DNA from: Jackrogersella multiformis
Taxonomy: Eukaryota > Ascomycota > Sordariomycetes > Xylariales > Hypoxylaceae
Assembly: GCA_902806575.1 (NCBI GenBank)
Contig: CADCXD010000018.1
Coordinates: 1,798,001 to 1,862,000 of the forward strand
Length of the DNA: 64,000 bases
Direction: 5' to 3'
The translations under genes and the position numbers were made by a program. The notes beneath the pieces are model-generated. The model made no database searches. It saw only the letters and a program-made list of their open reading frames with translations, and was not told the origin of the DNA. This document shows positions 55,734-64,000 of this stretch, piece by piece; position 1 is the first letter of the stretch, and every line of letters starts with the position of its first letter.

Positions 55734-58700
55734 AGATTGTCGACAAAGAGTGCGGTCGCCTCTACAGAGGCCAGTAATATAGAGTCAGCGATAGTGATTC
55801 GGGGTTGATTCACATTGGATTTAGCGAACTAGACGATGGAGATAAGTTTTACGGACAGCGATGAAATCGCGATTTTAGACTAATAGGAAGATTATAAACT
55901 ACTCCTTTATGGCAATGATGCCCAGATACCTTGGCTGAGTGGACAAAAGCGGTCGAGAACGATCCTTGTCCGCCTACTATTCGTGATCAAGCCTCTAGGC
56001 TCATGTAGCTTGAAGGGAGGGAAGGGCAATGTTCCTCGCATTCAGATACATTGTTGTGCCCCATGGTCAGGATATCCGAGCTTGCATATACCCCATAATT
56101 GATGTCGATCTACCTAACAGCGTATAGTCTGAAGTTTGCTGGGTGGCTAGAACACGTCCAACTCATCTAGAGGACGCGCAAGCACACAGCCCCAACGCAA
56201 TAGATATCACACCGCTGAAGTGCATAGGTAGGTAGCAACGAGATTCTTTCACCATGTCCTGAAGCAGACGACAATGTCGAATATAGCTTTCTCTTTATGG
56301 TAGCGATTATTAGTAATAACTTAGATAATGACTGACTAGGCATACGTACCAAAGTCGGCATAGTTGTGGCATTATATAGGAACTTAGGAAGGTTTGGTAT
56401 CTAACGGTACACATCCATACGATATACGTATGTATTTGTCTACCAATCGTAGCCACGCAGGGCAGAATGCCGCATATGTAGCGTCTAACTACCTAGACGT
56501 AAGTAATCATGACTTTTACGGTGGCTAAGTCTGGCAAGTTTGTAACAAGTTTGTCGAGTTCCCTATAGCTTGGCATAACGTCGCAACTCTGGACCATACC
56601 AACTAACGCCTACAACAGGTAAGCGATGAACAGCACGCACATGGCCGCGAGATGCAGTTTTCACATCGACCAATACCAACATACGTACAAGTCGGGTAGA
56701 TTTGATAGGCCTACTCGGTACCCTACCTCTATCCTTGAAGGCAGCATGAGGCATGACGAGTGATACAGCAGCATCGATATCCATTGTTATACATATCTAT
56801 AAAACTAAGCTCCGCTATCAAGAGAAAAGCCGGAGATAAACCCATAAGCGGAGCGCTGAATTGACATGTGCTGTCCAGATGTGGTATTCTATCAGGTACG
56901 GAGACTGTAATAGGTAATATCCGGTCTTACAGCTATACCCGACAGTCGCTGACGATATCCTCAAACCATCCTCACTTGTCAGTTGACGTGTCGTGGTATC
57001 GTGCCTACTGGGTTAAAAATAAATATGATAAAAACAAGAACAAATGTCAGATGCTGATACCCCGGATTCCAAGCCGTCGGTGTTCGTTTACATACCTAGA
57101 CAACGTGGCACTGCACACACCTACACATCAATAACGGTGTGTTTGTGTTGTGTTGTTGGCGGGAAGGGGAGGACACACCGCTGACGGGTACCGAGATTAG
57201 CCAAAGCTAGAAAGCAGAGTCGGACGTATCAGGTAGAGAAGAACTCCTCGCTATACGATCCCGCGTCTAGTTTACTATAGGTTGTTGTAGTTAGTCGAGG
57301 ACGGCGAGATTGATTTTTTCGTGAATGGATGATGATATCTAACGTGTTATTGTATTACATCTGGCGCCAGCAAGTATCATGGACTATATATCAGGTAGGC
57401 ACATATTGCATGCCGTCATAAGCGTCTTATTAACTACTCTGCTGCCGTTGGTGCTTCGCATAGCCTCAAGTTGAACGCAGCTCGGACCGAGCGACACTCG
57501 AGTCAAAAGTTCAATACATTTCCATACCTACCTACCTACCTAATACCTACAATTATATGTCCATCTATCCCAACTCCTCCTCCTCCCGACCTGACGAATA
57601 CGGAAGCTCTTAAAGACGAACCCATGTAGGCATCTAAACTGACAAGTAGATACCTACACTAGTGTATGCATACGAAAAATCATCCCACAACCCAGTCGCC
57701 GAGATCTGTGACCCATGCTCGATGCTAAGAGAAAAGGAAAACAAAATCCACCTAAAATGAGAATGCTTAGGCCCCCATCCATGCCACCATGAAACCCATC
57801 TCGCCCCCTCCATTGGCGAATCAGCGCGGCCGCGATTCTAATAAGGGCAAAAGGTTGGGTTGCATCGGGATCACTCCAACTGCCGGGACGGGGACGGGCA
57901 AACCTACCTTCCACATCACAGCACACCTTCACCAGCCCGCCAAGGTGCACAGCCTTGAAACCAAGCTGCTGAGCTGCAGCGGCCATGCGTCGGGCCATGG
58001 CGTATCCGAGGGGCCAGAGGCAGGTACATGTGTATATTGGCACCCAGCTGTCGTCAACAGCAAGTCTGGAGATGATGCCCAGTTCTCTGGGCCCTTCCGA
58101 CCTAAGTACATAGACAGGTATCGTTTGGGCGAGAGTGAATGGCATGATGGTAGAATTGATCGACGGTCTTTTACCATAGCATAGAAATATTATGCCTTAG
58201 CCGTTTGCATGTGAGACAAAGATATGTCCTTGGAGAAGCTCCAGTTCGCATACGTATAGGCGGAGGCATTGGTATCATAGGTCAAGACGCTACGGATAGG
58301 AAATATCCATCTCACGCCATCTTAATGATATATCCAATGTACCAAGCTGCCAAGGTAGACCATGCCCCCAAGTAAGTATACTCATATTACAGTAAGTTTG
58401 AGTTGATGTGCTTGGGTGATAAGCTGCAGATCCATGTATGTATGGCTTTGGTTTGCAAGGGAACCAAGATTGATCCTGGATCTCGCTGAAGATCACTTTC
58501 CTTTGCTATGATTCGCATACTAGGATACGATAGAAAGTTAACAGCTTCTAACATTGCCCTCTATATTTACCCCCTCCTCTGTCCTCATCTTCCCATTGAG
58601 TACAAGCACCTATTCGCCTACAATTTCACATCTCAGCTTTCAAGGGACCCAGCGAATTTGACTTTCGCGCGAAGCACCGTTCTAAAACGTTAAAACAGCG

Positions 58701-58989
58701 TACGCGTTCGACACCGAGATCCGCATAGTCGTTGCGCAAGTGAATTACATCATCGAGGTGTCCGAGTGGTAGGAGAAATATCTATGTATGAGACAAAGAA
58801 TATTCGCGAAGAATACGGGTCGAGTCCATAACTTAAAATACCCATCAACGCATAATCCGAGACCGTGACGTTGAAACTCTGCCTCCTTATTCCGCGAAAG
58901 TCAGGATTTGAGGTGCACAATTCGTTGCTAGAGCTTACTTCTGGTACTCCGGAGACGTCTTACACGAAAGTCATAAAGAAGCGTTCGAG
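55734..58989. other. Long intergenic region with tRNA-like relic
   Basis: This 3.3 kb region shows no supported gene. A 163-codon frame on the minus strand (58145-57654) and an overlapping plus frame (57789-58184) occur in a GC-richer patch, but neither resembles a protein family. Contains TACCTACCTACC-type repeats at 57532-57550 and a tRNA-like relic at 58752-58838. Confidence 0.5.
58752..58838 (+). ncRNA. tRNA-Ser-like pseudogene (type II, degenerate)
   Basis: The order matches a tRNA-Ser gene: acceptor-like ATCGAGG, then TG and a D-arm TCCGAGTGGTAGGA whose outer triplets pair. A long-variable-arm hairpin TATTC-GCGAA-GAATA follows at 58801-58815, and a box B-like GGGTCGAGTCC (58817-58827) sits where GGTTCGAGTCC is expected. 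The anticodon stem does not pair and the 3' acceptor strand does not match, so it is not a working tRNA. Confidence 0.5.
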
Positions 58990-60390
58990 ATGGTCATCTC
59001 GTACTTAGCCTCGGCGGCGCTGTGTAAGTGACACCTTTGTGATGTTCAATGCCATCCGTGAGAGTCGAGACCTCCGAAACCCCTGAAGATGTCGAATCTC
59101 GAAGGGCACTCCCAACCATACTCACGGGATCTTCTAGACAAGAATACTAACACCTCTCTACAGCTGTCATCGCCTACAGCACCCTCTCCTCGGCAGAGCC
59201 GCTGCAGTACTGTCCGGTGGAGGACATATGCTACCAGGTCGGCGTCCCAGAAAGTTCCGCCTCTGCCAATGGGGGGAATATATACTTGCAACTGCGGGCG
59301 CCAACGTCGTACTCATGGGTAGCCTTCGGCACGGGTGAGGCCATGGCCGACTCTAACATCTTCGTCATGTACGCGGACGGGTCCGGAAACGTAACTGTAT
59401 CAGCCCGCGAGGGCACCGGGCACACCATGCCGCGCTACAACTCGATGATCCAGCTGGAGCTTCTTGAGGGCAGCGGATTGACCAACAACGACGAAACCAT
59501 GATCGCCAACGTGCGGTGCGGCAACTGTGGTTCCTGGCCCGGGGGGTCTATGAGCCTGGCCAGCAATGCGGCGGGCTGGATCGCAGCGTGGAAGGAAGGA
59601 GATCCCATTAATAGTGCGGAACTGGATGCTAGTATCCAGTACCACGATGCGCACGACGAGTGGACGTTCGACCTGACACAGAGCTCCGTGACAGACGACA
59701 CGAACCCGTTTTTAGGAGTAAGGCAGTTTGACAACAACAACCGGGGCGTGGGCCGTGGCAGCTTTGCGGACCCTCAGACACTGATCATGGGCCACGGCAT
59801 CATCATGGCGGTGGTCATGGTTTTTATGTACCCGCTGGGCTCGGCTGTCATGCCACTATTCGGCAAATGGATTCTGCACGCTTCGTGGCAGTTTCTAGCC
59901 TTCCTGCTCATGTGGGCTGGGTTCGGGCTGGGCATTGTCGCCTCGCAGCGCATTCGACTTGTAAGTCTTATGAATTCGTATCCCCTTATCCCTCTCCCCG
60001 GAATAGGAAGATGGGAAGATAGGAAGAGCGGTTGAAAGAGAGCTAATGGTTTGAATTAAAAAGGACTTCAACTCGACACACACACTCCTAGGCACGGTCG
60101 TAGTCTGTCTGATGGTAGTCCAACCCGTGCTGGGCTGGCTGCATCATAGTCACTTCGTGAAGAAGCAAACTCGAGGCCTTGTATCGCACGCTCACATCTG
60201 GTACGGCCGCGCCCTGTTGATCATGGGGATAGTAAACGGCGGGCTCGGCCTGCAGCTGGCGGACGCCTCTAGGACTTTCGTGCTCGTGTACTCGATCCTC
60301 GCCGGCGTCATCTTCGTTATCTACATCGCTGCTTCCGTGTTCGGCGAGTTACGACGTCGCCGGCGCAGTGCAGAGCAGAAGAGTTTCTAA
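58990..60390 (+). CDS. DOMON (CDH-type cytochrome) / cytochrome b561 membrane protein, 385 aa
   Basis: The protein should carry electrons across a membrane: an outward-facing haem-binding DOMON domain like the cytochrome part of cellobiose dehydrogenase, followed by a multi-helix cytochrome b561. Exons 58990-59023, 59164-59960 and 60064-60390 join in phases 1 and 0. A short signal peptide (MVISYLASAALSVIAYSTLSS) starts the protein. The DOMON part includes YCPVEDICYQVGVP, SYSWVAFGTGEAM and MPRYNSMIQLEL (candidate haem Met), and GNCGSW gives cysteines. Membrane helices follow: GHGIIMAVVMVFMYPLGSAV, HASWQFLAFLLMWAGFGLG, LGTVVVCLMVVQPVLGWLHH, then HIWYGRALLIMGIVNGG and VLVYSILAGVIFVIYIAA. His residues before helices are the likely haem ligands. 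The tail ends in basic RRRRRS. It could help feed electrons in oxidative lignocellulose breakdown, but no partner gene is adjacent. Confidence 0.88.
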
Positions 60391-61393
60391 TTTAAGTTGA
60401 GTTGGTGGTAAATGTAGGTAAAATGGGAGAAGGGATATATACCTACCTACCTAGGGTAATATGGTTGAATTTATTCGGTGTTTGGTAAGGAGGCCATCCT
60501 GGTCATGCTGGAAAGGAATGGATAGGAGGTATTGCTTGCTTGCTTACCTACCTAGGTAGGTACTTATCTGTGTTCTGTCTCTAGGTATAGACCAATCGAC
60601 CTGGCTTGAGAATAGGGGAATTCCTCTATGTTTAGCTAATTTGTTTGATGATACTTATGGTACTTATGAAGAATTGATCCAGGTATATTTGTATTTAAGA
60701 TGCCGTGATGATATCTCGTTCTGAGATGTCGATTATAACTTATATCTACGAATAGTGAAAGACGACCCAGGTGCATTGCGATCCTTAAGCTAGGAAGAAA
60801 TTCATAGAAGTGGATGTCTTTACTTCGAGGCAAGAATGTACCTAGGTATATTTAACTCTAAAAGGAAGAAGATAATATTTCTTGAAGAACAATATGAGAT
60901 ATGAGATATGAAATTGAATTATTCCAGTACTAGAGTAATGTGACATTGAAAGTTGAGAGTTGAAGGTTGAAGGTTGGAAGTTAAAGATGGAACGAAGCCT
61001 CGAGTCTTCCAAGGTTGTAAGCTCAATTTAGTTACAGATTTGTACTGTGGCACAACATTTAGCGGGGCACAAGGTTCAAAAGACGTCTAAGCTTACCTAA
61101 TGAACTTCCCCCCTCCCCAAAAAAGGATAAAGAAAAGAAACCACACGTGACTTTCCAATGAAATCGGTCCACTTTACTCCACCCCATCTACACTAGCAAA
61201 GTTCGGCGCTAAACAATCGATTGAACAATGTGAAAGGAAGGAAAGGAAGGCGGCGAAAAGGAAAAACCTCAAATCGCAAAAAACATCTCCGTCACCTCAA
61301 ACCACCTCAAACCAACCACCAACCAAAAAAATACCATCCCGCCCAACACAACCTCAGTCAGTCAATTGAGCACTCCACTCGCCGACCGACACC
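60391..61393. other. Intergenic region rich in TACCTACCTAGGTAGG motifs
   Basis: About 1 kb without a gene. It contains motif copies at about 60440-60451, 60544-60562 and 60838-60849, short repeats of GATATGAGATATGA (60894-60911) and GAAGGTTGAAGGTTGGAAG (60960-60980). A purine-rich leader (61230-61270) precedes the ATP synthase gene. Confidence 0.55.
60544..60562. repeat. TACCTACCTAGGTAGGTAC palindromic motif
   Basis: A near-perfect palindrome, the cleanest long copy of the dispersed intergenic motif in this window. Confidence 0.7.
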
Positions 61394-62166
61394 ATGCTCC
61401 TTCAGCTAAGAGCTTCGGTAAGATACTATTCCGCTTCCTTCGTCGTTTAGCAGCATCTGCGTAGGAGGGATTATTGGCTAACTCCGAATTTTTTCTTCTT
61501 TGGTGTAGACTGCTCGATCGGCCGCTTCGGCCATCACCCGCGTGGCTAGGGTTAATGCCGTCAGAACGTTTATCGCACCGACTGTTTCGCGACGAGGTAA
61601 GATACTGCAAAGTTTTATATTTTTTTGGAATTTTTTTTTTATCGTGCCTGGGTGGATTCGATGGGGCAATTCAGAAAGGTGCGGTGGGATGCCCGAGGTT
61701 CGGATGTGTATTAGAGGAGTAAATGGCGGGATAGAGTAATATCCATCCGCCCACCACACATCTCCCAACACCACGAACCGAAGAGACCTATTCATCGTAC
61801 CTCCATTGCCTCCGAATATATCATTTCTTATCTATCTTAAATCTTCGCGCTGTCAAGTACATACCAACAGATGCTAACACATCAACAGCCGACTTCGTCC
61901 AAGAGCTCTACCTAAAGGAACTCAAAGCCTACAAGCCCACACCGATCAAGGAGAACGACTCCGTCGGCCAAGTACAAACCTTCAGCCCGCCCAAGACACC
62001 CAAGTCGCCCGAGGAGTCCGACCTGGCCAGCAGTCTGAAGGAGTACGAGAGCATGGCCGTCGAGGTCGAGGGCAGCGATAGCGCCGTCTCCGCCACCTCC
62101 ACGCCCGCCGTCGTCGAGGACTGGCTCGTCGACGAGGAGGATGAAGAGCCTGCCGCCCACCATTAG
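61394..62166 (+). CDS. ATP14: Mitochondrial F1Fo-ATP synthase subunit h
   Basis: Subunit h is a small part of the peripheral stalk of mitochondrial ATP synthase. Three exons fit in phase: 61394-61417, 61509-61596 and 61889-62166, giving 129 aa. The first two exons encode a basic, Ser/Ala/Arg-rich mitochondrial targeting peptide (MLLQLRAS, then TARSAASAITRVARVNAVRT and FIAPTVSRR). The mature part starts at ADFVQELYLKELKAYKPTPI, the most conserved block of this family, and continues with QTFSPPKTPKSPEESDL and an acidic tail (VVEDWLVDEEDEEPAAHH). Two introns separate the presequence from the mature protein, an arrangement common for small mitochondrial proteins in filamentous fungi. Length and acidity match subunit h. 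Confidence 0.9.
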
Positions 62167-64000
62167 ATTAATGTTACGATATTAGCGAAGAGGAAAGACA
62201 ATAAGATAAGATGCGTGAGACATGACTAAGTGCCGTGCCGCCCGTCTGAAGGAGGTGCCCTCCAGTAAGAGATGCAAAGGAAGGGGAGGGAGTCTGAGGG
62301 GAGTAATTCATGACCTGTACATTTATTCCTAGGATCGCCGTCGCCGAGTCACAAAAGATCCTTCGTTCTGAAAAGAAAAAAAAAGGGACCCAGCTACTTG
62401 AATTAACGTGCTCGATGATAAGATTTTCTTCATGTATGTTCCTCATGTTCGGTCAGTTGCTCGCGGTTATAATTCCTCTGCTCTTGAAGTAAAGTAGCCG
62501 TCCTCCTCGCCGTTACTGTTTTACTCACTATCGCCTCTTATGTCTGGTCTGAATCCCGACCTAGGTTAACGGATTATATCCATTGCTACTCTACATCTAG
62601 GTCAGAGGTTAAACGATAGATAAGGGGCACTCCGAACTCCTACACTTAGACGATGCCGCCAAGTTACTCCCTATCAGGGATTGCTATTCTTTCTAGGCAT
62701 CTATGTCCATATATCGTTCGTTGTAAGAAGTCATCTCTGGTCTCAATGCTAGGTGAATTGACCGCTAGGTGATCCCCTTGTTAACGCCTTCTAAGTCAAG
62801 CAGCTGTATGCGTACCTATACATAAATACATAATCCACCTTGACTCTCGAGGCTATTATCTATATGATGCTAGGATATACGGACTTTATTCACTACATAC
62901 TTCTAGATCGGGTGGGCAAGTCTGTTCCCAGTCCACCACTTCTCTAAACCAGATAGATTGAATACCAACCTATTATATACACACCCCTACTCCTCCCTCA
63001 AGGGCAAGACAGGATTGCGAACCAATCAGCTCCTCGTTAAGATAACTCGGCGGATAATGGATTATACTAGTTGACTAGATGCTGAGTGATATTCACAACG
63101 GTTCTTAACAGAGAGTAGTTTCTTCTCCGCTACCAATGCACCAGTATGATAGGCGTGAAATCTATTTGGCAACACTAACCTTCAGAGACAGATTTCCGTC
63201 TACGGCTTATCTTCCTTTGCTACCTACCACTCCCTTCCTTACCCCTTACCCCTTTTTTGAGTGCTATTACCCCCTTCCCCTTTAGTCAATGGGACAATAT
63301 CCCGGTGTACATATCAGCAACTAGAAGACAGGCATGGAGGTAACCAAGGACATATAACAACTATCCCGTGCCCATTGATTCATAGTCCCCACCGTGTTCT
63401 CGCGATAGATATGTATCATCCCAACATATACATAGATACGCAACAACAATACTCTCTCCAGTATTAGATCTGGTTAGCATACCTAAGGTACCAACGTTCC
63501 TCCATATAGGTATTCGGACAGTACTAGCGCTGGCTACATACAAAGTTCGCCTTGTGCCCTAGCGGGCACTGCGCTTTAATTAACGGAACGGGCAGGACTA
63601 GCTTTCAACTTATTATAACGTGGTTATCCCATATGATTTTATGTATCTTACTAACACGCATTTTTAGTGCTCTACTATACATGTAACGGTATATATATAC
63701 GCATATAAAATCATTAAGAAAACTTGTACCTTTACTTGGTTAATTACTGCCCGTTTTATTAATTAAAGCGCAGTGCGTGCTAGTATCAGCATCGCTCGCC
63801 TTCTAACAAGACCAGCTCGTATCTTCCTATCTTATGAAGTAGTGAGACCATCACTAAGCAGGGAAATATGCGAGAGAAAAGAATTTACTAGGATTCGGCG
63901 AGAGCTCGTCTGACCTAGTCATATACTTCCTGCTCCTATACACATCCAAACCTACCTAGCAGACTAGGTACCTACCGAATATATACGAAAGGGGTAGACA
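62167..64000. other. Intergenic region at the right edge
   Basis: No gene is seen in this 1.8 kb. Contains a MITE-like element at 63562-63780 and TACCTAG motif copies near 63951-63975. Confidence 0.55.
63562..63780. mobile_element. MITE-like element with about 34-bp terminal inverted repeats and TA duplication
   Basis: The left end (63562-63595) and the reverse complement of the right end (63747-63780) match over about 34 bp with few mismatches, including an 18-bp perfect core GCACTGCGCTTTAATTAA (63566-63583 and, inverted, 63759-63776). The element is flanked by TA on both sides (63560-63561 and 63781-63782), as for Tc1/mariner-type insertions. The 150-bp interior is AT-rich and non-coding, so it would depend on a transposase elsewhere. 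Confidence 0.8.

Noticed and set aside
56563..56784. Minus-strand frame of 73 codons starting MDIDAAVSLVMPHAAFKDRG
   Set aside because: The start looks protein-like, but the rest is Arg/Val-rich without domains and no exon continues it.
57654..58184. Overlapping open frames on both strands (163 and 131 codons)
   Set aside because: Both start with ATG, but neither resembles a domain, shows splice structure or has convincing composition, and they overlap each other. The patch is simply less AT-rich.

Overview
The window looks like nuclear DNA of a filamentous ascomycete (Pezizomycotina), most likely a Sordariomycete; the order cannot be fixed from the sequence alone. Reasons: genes with several short introns of 50-150 bp, compact housekeeping genes separated by long AT-rich intergenic tracts, and fungal-specific families (Pth11-like rhodopsin-domain receptor, Mx-like dynamin with an FG tail, DUF1996 secreted protein, CE1 acetylxylan esterase, cellobiose-dehydrogenase-type cytochrome fused to cytochrome b561). 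No rRNA gene, intact tRNA, CRISPR array or prokaryotic feature was seen.

Left part (1-28 kb), gene-poor and AT-rich: an epoxide-hydrolase-like gene cut by the window edge, a dynamin-family GTPase, a secreted CE1 esterase, a phosphoinositide phospholipase C, a hypothetical protein, a decayed short-chain dehydrogenase, a seven-helix receptor-like protein, a Bcs1-type AAA ATPase, two tiny spliced conserved proteins (96 and 66 aa), a DUF1996 secreted protein and a small cysteine-rich secreted protein. The esterase, DUF1996 and cysteine-rich proteins suggest a lifestyle in contact with plant or organic matter.

Middle and right part (28-62 kb), mostly housekeeping: an SNF2 helicase, a large low-complexity protein, an aldo-keto reductase of the pyridoxal reductase type, the purine gene ADE2 divergent from a Dus4-type tRNA dihydrouridine synthase, a cyclin K/T (Pch1-like) gene, the splicing factor PRP4, an F-box-like protein divergent from an aminoglycoside-phosphotransferase-like kinase, an S6K-like AGC kinase, a DOMON/cytochrome b561 protein and ATP synthase subunit h.

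The most notable result is three genes within about 6 kb (cyclin, F-box-like, APH-like kinase) in which an open frame continues cleanly past one in-frame UAG. This is the pattern expected for genes relying on the A-to-I mRNA editing known from Sordariomycete fruiting bodies (UAG read as UGG). Independent nonsense mutations or missed introns are the alternatives. Other finds are a 219-bp MITE-like element with matching inverted ends and a TA duplication, a Nup98-like FG tail on the dynamin, tRNA-derived relics, and many dispersed copies of a short palindromic CCTAGGTA-type intergenic motif. Exon borders below were placed by eye from GT-AG sites, reading phase and family expectations; in every multi-exon model the phases add up.
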